Shown: positions 7,893-17,916 of the stretch, one piece after another
Layout: each line of letters opens with the position of its first letter
How positions within the stretch are numbered: position 1 is the first letter of the stretch
NCBI RefSeq assembly: GCF_022440845.1
Contig: NZ_JAKNTO010000001.1
Coordinates: 1,798,001-1,862,000, forward strand
Reading direction: 5' to 3'
DNA: 64,000 bases
From: Ruminococcus sp. OA3
GTDB lineage: Bacteria > Bacillota > Clostridia > Lachnospirales > Lachnospiraceae
Made by a program: the position numbers and the translations under genes
Notes under the pieces: model-generated
The model's database searches: none
What the model was told of the DNA's origin: nothing
The model's input: the letters and a program-made list of their open reading frames with translations, nothing else

Positions 7893-9272
7893 ATGAGCAC
7901 AAATCATTCTGATTCCAATACTATGAAGATCGAACAGGACAAGGATTTTGAAGAGCTGTTAAAGTACTGTATGATCTCAGGAAAAATTAATCTGGATCTG
8001 TATGCAGAGTATGACGTGAAGAGAGGACTTCGTGATTCAAATGGTAAGGGTGTTTTAACAGGTCTGACGGAGATCTCCGATGTCTGTGCATACGATACGG
8101 TGGACGGGCGTAAGATTCCAAGTGACGGACGCCTGTATTACCAGGGATATGATGTGATGGATCTGGTAAAGAGCTATGAGAAACGCAGATTTGGATTTGA
8201 AGAAGTGACGTATCTCCTGATGTTTGGGGAGCTTCCGAACAGAACTCAGATGGAAAAATTCATGGACATTCTGTTTGACATGCAGGATCTTTCCGGACGT
8301 TTTATCCGTGACGTCATCATGAAGGCATCCAATGCCAATATCATGAATGCAATGCAGCGTTGTATCCTGACACTGTACAGCTATGATGATAATCCGGATG
8401 ATATTTCAATTCCAAATGTTCTGCGCCAGTCTCTGGAGCTGATCGGAAAAATGCCGCTGATCGCAGTGTATTCGTTTCATGCATTCCAGCATTTCCGTCT
8501 CGACAAGAATCTGCTGATTCGCAATCCTGAGCGTGGACTGTCTGTTGCAGAGAACATTCTCCACATGCTGCGTGAGGATGGAAAGTATACGGAGCTGGAG
8601 GCAAAAGTTCTGGATATCGCGCTGGTTCTGCACACTGAGCACGGCGGCGGTAACAACTCGACATTTACAACACATGTTGTGACTTCGACGGGAACAGATA
8701 CATATTCAGCGATCGCTGCATCCATCGGTTCACTGAAAGGACCGCGTCACGGCGGTGCTAACCTGAAAGTTCAGGATATGTTTGCAAACATTATGGAAAA
8801 CTGTCCGAACTGGACGGATGAAGCCAAAATCCGCACATACCTGAATGATATTCTGGACAAAAAGGCATTTGATAACAGCGGGCTTATCTATGGAATGGGA
8901 CATGCCGTTTATACGGAGTCTGATCCGAGATGTGTGATCCTGAAGGAATATGCAAGAAGTCTTGCAAAGGAAAAGGGCCTGATGGAACAGTTTGCGCTGT
9001 ATGAGCTGGTTGAGAAGAATGCCGGTGAGCTGATCATGAACAAGAGAAAGCTGTTCAAGCCTGTTTGTGCGAATGTCGACTTTTACAGTGGATTCGTGTA
9101 TACCATGCTTGGTATCCCGAGAGAACTGTTTACTCCTATCTTTGCAATTGCCCGTATCTCCGGATGGTGTGCACACCGCCTGGAAGAGCTGGTAAATCAG
9201 GGGAAAATTATTCGCCCGGCTTACAAATATGTGGGAACACATAAACAATTTGAGGATATCGACGAAAGATAA
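7893..9272 (+). CDS. Citrate synthase
   Basis: Condenses acetyl-CoA and oxaloacetate to citrate, in this type of anaerobe most likely for glutamate synthesis. The 459-residue protein is longer than Bacillus citrate synthases because of a leader of about 60 residues. Three active-site regions are visible: the histidine in LHTEHGGGNNSTF, the second histidine in GMGHAVYTESDPR and the aspartate in NVDFYSGFVY. The usual G-H-R-V-Y of the second region reads G-H-A-V-Y here. The gene has its own promoter, repeats and terminator and is therefore monocistronic. A 2-methylcitrate synthase is less likely because no partner genes are nearby. Confidence 0.92.
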   Translation: MSTNHSDSNTMKIEQDKDFEELLKYCMISGKINLDLYAEYDVKRGLRDSNGKGVLTGLTEISDVCAYDTVDGRKIPSDGRLYYQGYDVMDLVKSYEKRRFGFEEVTYLLMFGELPNRTQMEKFMDILFDMQDLSGRFIRDVIMKASNANIMNAMQRCILTLYSYDDNPDDISIPNVLRQSLELIGKMPLIAVYSFHAFQHFRLDKNLLIRNPERGLSVAENILHMLREDGKYTELEAKVLDIALVLHTEHGGGNNSTFTTHVVTSTGTDTYSAIAASIGSLKGPRHGGANLKVQDMFANIMENCPNWTDEAKIRTYLNDILDKKAFDNSGLIYGMGHAVYTESDPRCVILKEYARSLAKEKGLMEQFALYELVEKNAGELIMNKRKLFKPVCANVDFYSGFVYTMLGIPRELFTPIFAIARISGWCAHRLEELVNQGKIIRPAYKYVGTHKQFEDIDER

Positions 9273-9286
9273 TTATGATATATGTG

Positions 9287-9322
9287 AAAGGGACTGTCAC
9301 TTTGTTTTGTGCAGTCCCTTTT
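9287..9322 (+). terminator. Rho-independent terminator after citrate synthase
   Basis: AAAGGGACTG at 9287-9296 and CAGTCCCTTT at 9312-9321 form a 10-bp stem with a T-rich loop, followed by T residues. Confidence 0.8.
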
Positions 9323-9378
9323 GTGCAGCTTTTAGAAAGCATAAAATACCTCTTTTCAAAGCAGCATATCTGTGTTAG

Positions 9379-9400
9379 TATAATATAGTATTGAATACTA
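9379..9400 (+). promoter_or_regulatory. Possible promoter with inverted repeat upstream of the DegV gene
   Basis: TATAAT at 9379-9384 is followed by TAGTATT-G-AATACTA at 9386-9400, an inverted repeat with 7-base arms. No good -35 box is seen, so the promoter call is weak; the symmetry may be an operator at the transcription start. Confidence 0.35.
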
Positions 9401-9467
9401 CATTAAGTGGAAATAAGAATGAATTTCGATAATACAGATATAATAGTAACCGGAGGAAAGAGGAGAT

Positions 9468-10307
9468 ATGGATTTTAAAATAGTAGTGGACAGCAGCGGT
9501 GAATTTACGGAGGAGATGAAAGCGGATCCCCGTTTTGAATCGGTTCCGTTGATCCTGGACGTGGATGGCGAATCCATTGTTGACGATGAGACGTTTGTAC
9601 AGGCGGATTTTTTAAGGAAAGTAGCGGACTCACCAAACTGTCCAAAATCTTCCTGTCCGTCGCCTGAGAGTTTCCGAAGGGCGTTTGACTGCGGTGCCAG
9701 ACATGTCTATGCGGTGACTCTGTCGGCAGAACTGAGCGGCTCTTTTAACAGTGCGATGCTGGGACGGGATCTTCTGCTGGAGGAGAAGCCGGATCAGAAG
9801 ATCTACGTGTTCAATTCCCGAAGCGCGTCTATCGGAGAGACATTGATCGCGCTGAAGATTGCAGAGTGTGAAGAGGCAGGAATGGAATTCGAAGAGATCG
9901 TACAGGCGGTAGAGGCTTATATTGCCAGCCAGAATACATTTTTTGTATTGGAAAATCTGGATACACTCCGTAAAAACGGACGCCTGAGTCTGGTCAAAGC
10001 GTTTGTAGCATCTGCTCTTAAGATCAAACCGGTTATGGGAGCAACTGATGAGGGAACGATCTGTCAGCTTGATCAGGCAAGAGGCATTAATAAGGCCCTG
10101 GTTAAGATGGTGGATTATGTGGCGGAACGTACTGCAGACAGTGCGAACCGTGTGCTTGCGATATCTCATTGCAACTGTGCGGAACGTGCAGAGATTGTAA
10201 AAGAAGGAATTATGGCGCGTATGAAGGTAAAAGATACAGTGATTCTGGATACCCGAGGCCTGAGCTCGATGTATGCAAATGACGGTGGTGTGATCGTTGT
10301 GATCTGA
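9468..10307 (+). CDS. DegV family protein (fatty-acid binding)
   Basis: A 279-residue DegV-family protein; the family binds fatty acids and the FakB members hand them to the FakA kinase for lipid synthesis. Seen here are the N-terminal FKIVVDSSGEF-like strand, the SxSCPSPESF segment (residues about 60-70) and VTLSAELSGSFNSAM with the serine that binds the carboxylate, then LENLDTLRKNGRLS typical of the second domain. No fakA is adjacent. GGAGGAAAGAGGAG precedes the ATG. Whether it is a true FakB cannot be told from sequence alone. Confidence 0.88.
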   Translation: MDFKIVVDSSGEFTEEMKADPRFESVPLILDVDGESIVDDETFVQADFLRKVADSPNCPKSSCPSPESFRRAFDCGARHVYAVTLSAELSGSFNSAMLGRDLLLEEKPDQKIYVFNSRSASIGETLIALKIAECEEAGMEFEEIVQAVEAYIASQNTFFVLENLDTLRKNGRLSLVKAFVASALKIKPVMGATDEGTICQLDQARGINKALVKMVDYVAERTADSANRVLAISHCNCAERAEIVKEGIMARMKVKDTVILDTRGLSSMYANDGGVIVVI

Positions 10308-10381
10308 TTATTTTAACACTTTGCAGACAGAGGGAATTGTGCTATACTGTTTTTACATCTGTGAGTGAAGGAGAGGAATGC

Positions 10382-10624
10382 ATGAGTCAGGAAAAAGTTG
10401 ACCGTTATAAAAATTATAAGGCAAATAAAGATAAGATTTTGAAAAAAGAAAAACGTATCCGCAGACTGGAATATACAGCAGCTATTGTTGTGGCTGTGGC
10501 ACTGGTTGGCTGGTTTGGCTGGTCTATTTATCAAAAAGCAGCAGATCCTTCCGGAAAACCGGCGGTAGAGTATACGATGGATACAACGGCTGTAGACGAT
10601 TATATCAATGGTTTGGGGCAGTAA
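10382..10624 (+). CDS. Small single-pass membrane protein of unknown function
   Basis: Eighty residues: a very basic N-terminal part of about 35 residues rich in lysine, one hydrophobic helix (roughly 38-58, AAIVVAVALVGWFGWSIY) and an acidic tail outside. The positive-inside pattern places the N-terminus in the cytoplasm. No family recognised. ATG at 10382 follows GGAGAGGA; a longer reading frame starts 45 bases earlier but overlaps this ribosome site. A terminator follows, and the gap of 74 bases to DegV could hold a promoter, so it may be a separate unit. Confidence 0.7.
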   Translation: MSQEKVDRYKNYKANKDKILKKEKRIRRLEYTAAIVVAVALVGWFGWSIYQKAADPSGKPAVEYTMDTTAVDDYINGLGQ

Positions 10625-10652
10625 AGGCAATACAGCAGATCATAAGAATATC

Positions 10653-10686
10653 AGGACTGGTTCTTAACAGGAACAGTCCTTTTTTT
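10653..10686 (+). terminator. Rho-independent terminator after the small membrane protein
   Basis: AGGACTG-GTTC and GAAC-AGTCCT pair with one bulged G, followed by seven T. Confidence 0.85.
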
Positions 10687-10777
10687 GTATGGAGAACCTG
10701 GTGTTATAATTTTTACCCTAAAATATAAAAGGAATTTTGGTCAATATAGCAAAAAATAATATTTTTTACGGAAAGTA

Positions 10778-10806
10778 TTGTAATATTTGCATAACAGTGT
10801 TAATAT
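10778..10806 (+). promoter_or_regulatory. Promoter of the sugar catabolic operon
   Basis: TTGTAA at 10778-10783 and TAATAT at 10801-10806 with 17 bases between. The predicted start of transcription falls on the operator just downstream. Confidence 0.5.
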
Positions 10807-10812
10807 CAGGAT

Positions 10813-10826
10813 ATGAAACGTTACAT
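10813..10826 (+). promoter_or_regulatory. LacI-type operator, copy 1
   Basis: ATGAAACGTTACAT is a near-palindrome around a central CG, typical of LacI-family sites. It shares ATGAAACGT and the final AT with sites at 13960 and 19268, and sits at about +1 of the promoter before the oxidoreductase gene. The LacI chimera at 19301 is the likely ligand. Confidence 0.65.
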
Positions 10827-10855
10827 GAAATAATATTCATGAAAGGAGGATAAGA

Positions 10856-11959
10856 ATGAAGGATAAATATGGAATTGAGTACAGAATTGAATCAGAGTAT
10901 CCGAAAAGGATGGATTACAGAATCGGCATCATTGGTTCAGGGGCGATTGTTCAGAACTGTCACTTAAAAGCATATACCGACGCAGGTTTTTTTCCGTATG
11001 CAATTGCTGCGAGAAACAGGGAGCGATGTCTGGAGGTTGCCGGTCAGTACCGGATTCCGAATGTGTATGACAGCTGGAAAATGCTTGTGGATGATGAACA
11101 GGTTGAAATCCTGGACATTGCGATTCCGCCGGACTGTCAGCTGGAGGTGGTACGATATGCGGTCACCAGACCTCATATAAAGGGCATCCTGTGCCAGAAA
11201 CCGCTGGCGATGAACCTTCGGGAGGCAAAAGAGATTGTAAGGATTTGCCGGGACGCCGGGGTAAAACTGGGTGTAAATTCCAATATGCGGTATGACCAGT
11301 CCATCAGAGCTTTAAAAAGTGTACTGGAGGCCGGCTACCTGGGGAAACCTGTCCTTGCTACCATTGATATGAGGGCGATCCCGCACTGGCAGACATTTCT
11401 TGAGGCGTATGACCATATTGAGATTCTGAATATGGGAATTCACCATATTGATGCTTTCCGATATCTGTTTGGAGATCCGGAGAAGATTACTGCTGTCACA
11501 AGACATGATCCAAGGACTGCTTTTGAACATCTGGACGGCATCAGTCAGTATACGTTCCAGTATGCGGACGAGATGATGGCGACCAGCCTTGACGACGTGT
11601 GGGCCTGGCAGGGAGAAGAGACAGAAAAGGATATCTACATTAAATGGAGGGTGGAAGGTCTGGACGGAATGGCACAGGGTTATATCGGGTGGTGTTACGA
11701 TCCCGGAGTTCCCAGTAAGATGGAATTTACCTGCAAGACGTTTCCAAACCAGTGGATCCGCCCCGAATGGGATCTGCAGTGGTTTCCGGATGCCTTCAGG
11801 GGAACAATGGCACAGCTGCTTGTGGCTGTTGAAAATGATGAGGAGCCAAAGATCAGCGGTGCGGACAATCTGCGCAGTATGGCCTGCGTTGAGGCGTGCT
11901 ACCGGTCCATTATGGAAGAGCGGACTGTTAAATTTTCAGAGATAGACATTTCATTGTAA
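10856..11959 (+). CDS. Gfo/Idh/MocA family oxidoreductase
   Basis: A 367-residue NAD(P)-dependent dehydrogenase of the Gfo/Idh/MocA family, acting on a sugar, cyclitol or derivative. The Rossmann motif GIIGSGAIVQNCH starts near residue 24; the catalytic-lysine motif reads CQKPLAM instead of the more common C-E-K-P; NMGIHHIDAFRYLFG carries the active-site aspartate and histidine. The first 20 residues precede the Rossmann fold and are unusual. It heads an operon with a TIM-barrel epimerase and a DUF4432 protein, a set that suggests oxidation and epimerisation of an imported sugar. Substrate unknown. Confidence 0.85.
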   Translation: MKDKYGIEYRIESEYPKRMDYRIGIIGSGAIVQNCHLKAYTDAGFFPYAIAARNRERCLEVAGQYRIPNVYDSWKMLVDDEQVEILDIAIPPDCQLEVVRYAVTRPHIKGILCQKPLAMNLREAKEIVRICRDAGVKLGVNSNMRYDQSIRALKSVLEAGYLGKPVLATIDMRAIPHWQTFLEAYDHIEILNMGIHHIDAFRYLFGDPEKITAVTRHDPRTAFEHLDGISQYTFQYADEMMATSLDDVWAWQGEETEKDIYIKWRVEGLDGMAQGYIGWCYDPGVPSKMEFTCKTFPNQWIRPEWDLQWFPDAFRGTMAQLLVAVENDEEPKISGADNLRSMACVEACYRSIMEERTVKFSEIDISL

Positions 11960-11974
11960 GGAGGAGGAGAAGGT

Positions 11975-12874
11975 ATGATTTCAGTGGGGATTTTTACAGG
12001 ATATTACCCGGATACTCTGGAGGGAACGATCCAGAAAGCAAAAAAACATGGGATGAGTTGTGTTCAGCTCGATCTGGAATTTAAAGATTTTGATCTGTCA
12101 CAGGGCAACATCACCAGAGAAAAGGCCAATCAGGTGCGGGACGCATTCCGCGATGCGAATCTGCCGATCACGGCAATCTCAGCATACACGAACCTGACAC
12201 ATCCGGATCAGGATAAGAGAAAGAAAAACATCGAATATGTGAAAGAGATTCTGAAGTTTGCAAGGGAATTTGGAACACCTTACGTTGTCAGCGAGACGGG
12301 TACCTATAACGTGGAGAGTGACTGGCTGTATGACCCGATAAATTCAACAGAGGAAGCATATCAGGAATTTAAAGAAATTGCACTTGAACTGGCAAAGTTT
12401 GCATACGACCACGATGCAGTTTTCCTGATTGAAAACTATGTGAACAATATTGTCGGTTCTGTAGACCAGACGGCACGTCTCCTGCAGGAGATCAACCACC
12501 CGGGAATCGGGCTGATGCTGGACCCGACAAATTATTTTGACGATTCCAATATTGACAATGTGGACCCGACGATTGAGAAGATCTTCCATGTACTGGATGA
12601 CAAAATTAAGATTGCACATGCGAAAGACTGCAGACGGGCACAAAACACCGGCGAAAAATTCGGCGGAGGATCTGCGGAACACAACAGTTTCCGCGGTGCC
12701 GGAGCAGTTGAACTGCCGGCAGCAGGTCTCGGAGTACTGAATTATCCGCTCTATATCGAGAGACTGAAGAAACATCATCCGAATATTCCGCTTATCATTG
12801 AACATCTGGATGAAGATGATATACCAAGAGCCAAGAAATACGTAGATGGTATCTTAAAGGACGTCGGAGCGTGA
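11975..12874 (+). CDS. Sugar phosphate isomerase/epimerase (AP endonuclease 2-like TIM barrel)
   Basis: A 299-residue xylose-isomerase-like TIM barrel. Likely metal ligands are the acidic and histidine residues in FLIENYVNN, GLMLDPTNYFD, IAHAKDCRR and IIEHLDEDD, spread over the barrel as in the family. Such proteins act as ketose epimerases, inosose dehydratases or isomerases. It follows the Gfo/Idh gene by 15 bases with GGAGGAGG and precedes the DUF4432 gene by a single base, so the three are co-translated. I cannot assign the substrate. Confidence 0.82.
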   Translation: MISVGIFTGYYPDTLEGTIQKAKKHGMSCVQLDLEFKDFDLSQGNITREKANQVRDAFRDANLPITAISAYTNLTHPDQDKRKKNIEYVKEILKFAREFGTPYVVSETGTYNVESDWLYDPINSTEEAYQEFKEIALELAKFAYDHDAVFLIENYVNNIVGSVDQTARLLQEINHPGIGLMLDPTNYFDDSNIDNVDPTIEKIFHVLDDKIKIAHAKDCRRAQNTGEKFGGGSAEHNSFRGAGAVELPAAGLGVLNYPLYIERLKKHHPNIPLIIEHLDEDDIPRAKKYVDGILKDVGA

Positions 12875-12875
12875 G

Positions 12876-13925
12876 ATGAAGAAAAAAGAACTGTTAAGAA
12901 AAGTCGGGAGCATACAGCAGGCAGCATTCGTCAGACCCCTGGTCTTTTCGGAGGGAAGGGCCGGGGGGATGCGGGCATATGAAATAAAAAACGATCACCT
13001 CAGACTCCAGGTGCTTCCGGACAAATGTATGGATATCAGTGAATGTTCGTACAAGGGGATCAACCTTTCTTTTCTGGCAAAGCAGGGCTTGATCGGAAGG
13101 ATGGACTATGATACCCATGGAGAAGAAGGAACTGCAAGCCTGATGGGCGGAATGCTTTTTACGTGTGGATTGGAGAACACATGCCTTCCCTGCAGTGAAG
13201 AAGAAAACTATTACCCCATGCACGGGAGGATACGCTCAGTTCCGGCAGAGTACACAGGAGCAGATGCGTACTGGGAAGGTGAGGACTACAAAATCTGTGT
13301 GCAGGGCACCATGCGGGAGGCGAAGCTGTTCGGACATAACCTTACACTTTCAAGGAAGATAGAGACAGTATACAAAGAGCGGAGTTTTACCATAACCGAT
13401 AAAATTGAAAACACATCATTTCGCGAAGAGCCGATGATGATCCTGTACCATTTTAATATCGGTTATCCATTTCTTCAGCCCGGATGTGAAGTAGTCCTGC
13501 CTTCCCAGAAAGCAGTCCCCAGAGACAGGGCTGCAGAAAAGGATGCTCATCTGTGGAACATCATGGAGGATGCAGCCGAGAATGAGCCGGAGCGGGTGTA
13601 TCTTCATGAGCTGGCGGCGGACAGACAGGGAAATACGTTTGCCTGTATGATTAACAGGGAGCTGGGTCTGGGAGTGAAAATTACGTTCAACAAACGGTAT
13701 CTGCCCGCATTTGTACAGTGGAAGTCTCTGGCGGCAGGAGATTACGTCATGGGGCTTGAACCTACAAATTCCGGTGTATATGGACGGATCAGAGAAGGAA
13801 GCCGGCTTCACATGATACGACCGTTTGAACAGGAGGTCATCAGGCTCACAGTCAGTATCCTGGAAGGCGAGGATGAGCTTGATGCTGCAGCAAACGAGGC
13901 AAATGAATTAAAGTCGGTCCAATAA
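12876..13925 (+). CDS. DUF4432 family protein (aldose epimerase-like)
   Basis: 349 residues matching the DUF4432 group, which has the beta-sandwich fold of galactose mutarotases. Supporting patterns are LQVLPDKCMDISECSYKG near residue 45 and GMLFTCGLENTC near 90, typical of this family, and late MGLEPTNSGVYGR. The family is regularly found in sugar catabolic operons and probably interconverts sugar anomers or isomers; no defined reaction is known to me for this branch. Start ATG lies one base after the previous stop. Confidence 0.8.
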   Translation: MKKKELLRKVGSIQQAAFVRPLVFSEGRAGGMRAYEIKNDHLRLQVLPDKCMDISECSYKGINLSFLAKQGLIGRMDYDTHGEEGTASLMGGMLFTCGLENTCLPCSEEENYYPMHGRIRSVPAEYTGADAYWEGEDYKICVQGTMREAKLFGHNLTLSRKIETVYKERSFTITDKIENTSFREEPMMILYHFNIGYPFLQPGCEVVLPSQKAVPRDRAAEKDAHLWNIMEDAAENEPERVYLHELAADRQGNTFACMINRELGLGVKITFNKRYLPAFVQWKSLAAGDYVMGLEPTNSGVYGRIREGSRLHMIRPFEQEVIRLTVSILEGEDELDAAANEANELKSVQ

Positions 13926-13959
13926 CAGGCAGTCTGAGTTTATTATTTTTTACAATTGA

Positions 13960-13973
13960 ATGAAACGTTTTAT
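13960..13973 (+). promoter_or_regulatory. LacI-type operator, copy 2
   Basis: ATGAAACGTTTTAT, sharing nine leading bases with the site at 10813 and followed at once by a second ATGAAACG half. A weak -10 (TACAAT, 13951-13956) lies just upstream, without a good -35 box. It indicates that the ABC importer genes can be transcribed and controlled separately. Confidence 0.6.
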
Positions 13974-14004
13974 GAAACGATATTTTATTAAAGGAGAAAA
14001 AATC

Positions 14005-15162
14005 ATGATGAAAAAAATTGCAGCACTCTGTTTGACAGGAGCGATGTGTGTCGGCATTCTGGCAGGATGCGGAGGTTCCGATACAGCCGATACGTCGGCT
14101 AATGGCAGTAAACAAGGGGCGGAGGCGGATGATGCCAAAACAGGTGACACTGCGGATGCCGGAGGGGATACATCAGGAACAGTGGTCGGCGTCGCAATGC
14201 CGACACAGTCTCTGCAGCGCTGGAATCAGGATGGTGAAAATCTTCAGAAGTATCTGACGGAGATGGGTTATGAGGTCGACCTTCAGTATGCGGACAATGA
14301 AGTGCAGCAGCAGGTATCCCAGATTGAAAATATGATCACCAAGCAGGCAAAAGTACTGATCATCGCACCTGTTGACGGGAGTTCCCTCTCAGCGGTGCTC
14401 TCGGAGGCACATGAACAGGGTGTGAAAGTTATCGCACATGACAGATTCATTACTGATACGGAGGATGTGGACTGCGTCGGAACATTCGACAACAGTAAAG
14501 TAGGTGCACTCCAGGGACAGTACATTGTGGATCAGCTGGATCTGGAAAATACGGACGAATCCTTTAATCTGGAGATTGTTGCAGGTTCTCTGGATGATGA
14601 TAATGCAGCGTATTTCCTGGGCGGTGCGATGGAAGTCCTGCAGCCGTATATCGACAGTGGGAAACTGGTGGTGCAGTCAGGACAGACGACGAGAGAGCAG
14701 TGCGCGACGGATGCATGGCAGACAGACGTGGCACAGGCCAGGATGGATAATATTCTGACGGCATTTTACACGACAGAAAAGCTGGATGCGGTACTCTGTT
14801 CCAACGATTCTACGTCACTCGGTGCACAGTCGGCTCTGAAATCTGCAGGATACGGAAGCGGCGATCTGCCTTTCCCGATCATCACAGGACAGGACTGTGA
14901 TGTTGCAAATGTTAAAGCAATCGTAGCCGGAGAACAGTCCATGTCGGTATTTAAAGATACAAGGGCACTGGCTGAGGTAGTGGCAAATATGGCCAGGACA
15001 TTTATCGAAGGGGGGGAACCAGAATACAATGATACGACGACCTACGACAACGGCTCAAAAGTAGTACCGGCATATGCGCTGGAACCACTGATCGTGACGA
15101 AGGACAACTATCAGGAAGTGCTGATGGATTCCGGCTATTATACAGAGGCGGATTTGCAGTAA
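14005..15162 (+). CDS. chvE: Multiple-monosaccharide ABC transporter, substrate-binding lipoprotein
   Basis: A 385-residue lipoprotein that binds a monosaccharide outside the membrane. Residues 1-22 are a lipoprotein signal ending in LAGC, with Cys22 as the lipid site, then an acidic low-complexity linker to about 60. The mature part matches the ChvE/XylF type: [42 protein letters not shown] and IAHDRFI. ATG at 14005 follows AAAGGAG by 8 bases; the frame extends back to 13960, but that start lies in the operator. Followed by its ATPase and permease. Xylose, galactose, glucose and arabinose are typical ligands of this group; the ligand here is unknown. Confidence 0.88.
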   Translation: MMKKIAALCLTGAMCVGILAGCGGSDTADTSANGSKQGAEADDAKTGDTADAGGDTSGTVVGVAMPTQSLQRWNQDGENLQKYLTEMGYEVDLQYADNEVQQQVSQIENMITKQAKVLIIAPVDGSSLSAVLSEAHEQGVKVIAHDRFITDTEDVDCVGTFDNSKVGALQGQYIVDQLDLENTDESFNLEIVAGSLDDDNAAYFLGGAMEVLQPYIDSGKLVVQSGQTTREQCATDAWQTDVAQARMDNILTAFYTTEKLDAVLCSNDSTSLGAQSALKSAGYGSGDLPFPIITGQDCDVANVKAIVAGEQSMSVFKDTRALAEVVANMARTFIEGGEPEYNDTTTYDNGSKVVPAYALEPLIVTKDNYQEVLMDSGYYTEADLQ

Positions 15163-15197
15163 AAGGACAGCCGTCTGGCTGTATGAGGGAGTACACG

Positions 15198-16745
15198 ATG
15201 GAACAGATTATATTGGAAATGCAGGATATTGTGAAAGAATTTCCCGGTGTGCGTGCGCTTGACAATGTCAATATTAAAGTCAGAGACAACACGATACATG
15301 CACTGGTCGGAGAGAACGGCGCCGGGAAATCCACCCTCATGAAGGTGTTGAGCGGAGTATACCCGCACGGTTCCTATGAGGGGAACATCATATTCGACGG
15401 GAGCGAGTGCCGGTTTAAAGGGATCAGGGAAAGTGAGAAAAAGGGAATCGTGATCATTCATCAGGAGCTTGCACTGATTCCACAGTTGTCCATTATGGAG
15501 AATATCTTTATGGGCAATGAGCAGGCAAAAAAAGGCGTGATCAACTGGCAGCAGTGCAGATATGAAGCACAGAAGCTGATGGAGACTGTGGGTTTAAAAG
15601 AAAAGCCGGAGACATTGATCAATCAGATCGGTGTGGGAAAACAACAGCTGGTGGAGATTGCAAAAGCGTTGTCAAAAGACGTCAGGCTGCTGATACTGGA
15701 TGAGCCGACAGCCGCACTGAATGATGAGGAGAGCCGGCGGCTTCTGGACCTGATCATCCGACTGAAGCAGGAACTTGGCATGACCGGAATCATTATTTCC
15801 CATAAACTGTCGGAGGTTACCAGGGTGGCTGATGACATTACGGTCCTCAGGGATGGAAGCACCGTGGAAACACTGTGTGCCCGGACGGATGATATTACAG
15901 AAGACCGCATTATCCGGGGGATGGTCGGCAGGGAACTGACGAATCTGTATCCGGACCGGGACTGCAGGATTGGTGAAATACTTTTTGAAGTACGTGACTG
16001 GACGGTTTGTTCCGAGGATTACAAAGATAAAGTATGCATTGACAAAGTGAATATCAATATTAAAAAAGGCGAAGTGGTGGGGATAGCAGGGCTTATGGGG
16101 GCCGGCCGCACCGAGTTTGCCATGAGTATCTTTGGGCATAGTTTCGGAGGAAAAATACAGGGCAAAGTGTTCAAGAACGGAAAAGAAATCGATGTCGGGA
16201 CAGTTGCTGCGGCTATTAAACATGGAATTGCCTATCTGACGGAAGACAGAAAAGCGCTGGGGCTTCTGCTTCACGACAGCATTAAAAATAATATTACGCT
16301 GCCGAATCTGGAACAGATGTCACAAAAAGGTATTATCAACGAGAATGAAGAAGTAAAAGTGGCGGAAGAATATTTCGAAAAACTGGCGGTCAAGGCGCCC
16401 GGCATCATGCAGACTACCAACAATCTGTCGGGGGGAAATCAACAGAAGGTGCTGCTCGCAAGATGGATTCTTTCCCATCCGGACCTGCTGATCCTGGATG
16501 AGCCAACCAGAGGAATCGATGTAGGCGCAAAGTATGAGATATATAATATTATCAATGAGCTGGCGGGACAGGGAAAATGTATCCTGGTAATTTCTTCGGA
16601 GCTTCCGGAAGTGCTTGGAATCAGTGACCGGATTTATGTCATGAAAGAGGGAAGCATGGTGGGAGAGTTTTCCAGAGAAGAGGCCAGCCAGGAGAAGATC
16701 ATGAAATCAATCGTACGAAGTGACAGGAGGAACCAGGATGAATGA
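15198..16745 (+). CDS. mmsA: Multiple-monosaccharide ABC transporter, ATP-binding protein
   Basis: A 515-residue protein with two ABC domains in tandem, as in XylG/GguA. The first has Walker [13 protein letters not shown] near residue 40 and Walker [12 protein letters not shown] near 175. The second lacks a normal Walker A ([12 protein letters not shown], as in this family) but has the signature LSGGNQQKV and [14 protein letters not shown]. It energises uptake through MmsB. ATG at 15198 follows GAGGGAG by 6 bases; an in-frame ATG at 15183 has no ribosome site. The last codons overlap the permease gene. Confidence 0.92.
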   Translation: MEQIILEMQDIVKEFPGVRALDNVNIKVRDNTIHALVGENGAGKSTLMKVLSGVYPHGSYEGNIIFDGSECRFKGIRESEKKGIVIIHQELALIPQLSIMENIFMGNEQAKKGVINWQQCRYEAQKLMETVGLKEKPETLINQIGVGKQQLVEIAKALSKDVRLLILDEPTAALNDEESRRLLDLIIRLKQELGMTGIIISHKLSEVTRVADDITVLRDGSTVETLCARTDDITEDRIIRGMVGRELTNLYPDRDCRIGEILFEVRDWTVCSEDYKDKVCIDKVNINIKKGEVVGIAGLMGAGRTEFAMSIFGHSFGGKIQGKVFKNGKEIDVGTVAAAIKHGIAYLTEDRKALGLLLHDSIKNNITLPNLEQMSQKGIINENEEVKVAEEYFEKLAVKAPGIMQTTNNLSGGNQQKVLLARWILSHPDLLILDEPTRGIDVGAKYEIYNIINELAGQGKCILVISSELPEVLGISDRIYVMKEGSMVGEFSREEASQEKIMKSIVRSDRRNQDE

Positions 16746-17901
16746 ACAGAAAAAAATCCGGTTGGATTTTAAGAAATATGGAATGGTGATCGCACTGGTC
16801 GTCATCACCGTGTTATTTCAGGTGCTGACCAAAGGGGTGCTTCTGGCACCGATGAACATATCAAAGCTTTTGATGCAGAATGGGTATATTCTGATTCTGA
16901 CCATTGGTATGCTGCCGATCATCCTGACCGGAGATATTGACTTATCCGTAGGTTCCGTGGTAGCTCTGGTAGGAGCCGTCACGAGCACACTGCTTGTCGG
17001 AAGCAGCGCAAAGCCGGTTTTCGTGGGGATTCTGGCGGGACTTCTGGTAGGGGCCCTGATCGGTGTATGGCATGGATTCTGGGTTGCCTATGTAAGGGTT
17101 CCGGCATTTATAGCAACGCTGGCAGGCATGCTGCTCTTTCGCGGACTCACGCTGGTCATCACACAGGGCAAGACGATCGGACCGTATCCGGACTCCTATC
17201 AGTATATTGCGCAGGCCTATGTCCCGGATATCGGAGGCATGACAGACATTCATTCTACAACGATCCTGATTGGGCTGCTGCTGCTGATAGCTTACGTTGC
17301 CACTGAGATCACACGCAGAAAACGTGAGATAAAATATGGTTTTCAGGTTCCCGGGACACCGCTGTTTGTTGTGAAGCTTGTCGTGATGGCCGGGCTTATC
17401 GCAGTTGCTACTTACTGGTTTACGAGATTTAAAGGCATTCCGGTGATTCTTGTGATCCTGGGGATTCTGACGTTTATTTACTCTTTTATTACCCAGAAGA
17501 CAGTTCTGGGAAGGCATATCTATGCATTGGGAGGAAACGAAAGAGCAACAGAATTGTCCGGTATCAATACGAAACGGGTAAAATTTCTGACATTTGTGAA
17601 CATGGGAGTTTTGGCAGCATTTGCGGGAATCGTTTATTCAGCGAGAATCAACTGTGCAAACCCGACGGCGGGTGATGGCTTTGAGCTGGATGCCATAGCG
17701 GCCTGTTATATCGGAGGCGCATCTGCTTCAGGGGGCGTCGGCAAGATCACGGGAGCTATCGTCGGCGGACTTGTAATGGGTGTGCTGAATAATGGAATGT
17801 CCATTATAGGCGTGGGAACTGACTGGCAGAAAGCGATCAAAGGCCTGGTACTGCTTGCGGCGGTCGTATTCGATATTATGAACCAGTCAAAGAAAAAATA
17901 A
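16738..17901 (+). CDS. mmsB: Multiple-monosaccharide ABC transporter, permease
   Basis: A 387-residue membrane protein of the branched-chain/ribose permease superfamily (XylH/GguB type), with about ten helices. [14 protein letters not shown] and [16 protein letters not shown] are family hallmarks, the second being the cytoplasmic loop that contacts the ATPase. ATG at 16738 follows AGGAGG and overlaps the end of mmsA by 8 bases, which suggests coupled translation. The UroD-like gene starts 15 bases further on and is probably in the same transcript. Confidence 0.9.
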   Translation: MNEQKKIRLDFKKYGMVIALVVITVLFQVLTKGVLLAPMNISKLLMQNGYILILTIGMLPIILTGDIDLSVGSVVALVGAVTSTLLVGSSAKPVFVGILAGLLVGALIGVWHGFWVAYVRVPAFIATLAGMLLFRGLTLVITQGKTIGPYPDSYQYIAQAYVPDIGGMTDIHSTTILIGLLLLIAYVATEITRRKREIKYGFQVPGTPLFVVKLVVMAGLIAVATYWFTRFKGIPVILVILGILTFIYSFITQKTVLGRHIYALGGNERATELSGINTKRVKFLTFVNMGVLAAFAGIVYSARINCANPTAGDGFELDAIAACYIGGASASGGVGKITGAIVGGLVMGVLNNGMSIIGVGTDWQKAIKGLVLLAAVVFDIMNQSKKK

Positions 17902-17916
17902 GGAGCGGAACAAAAT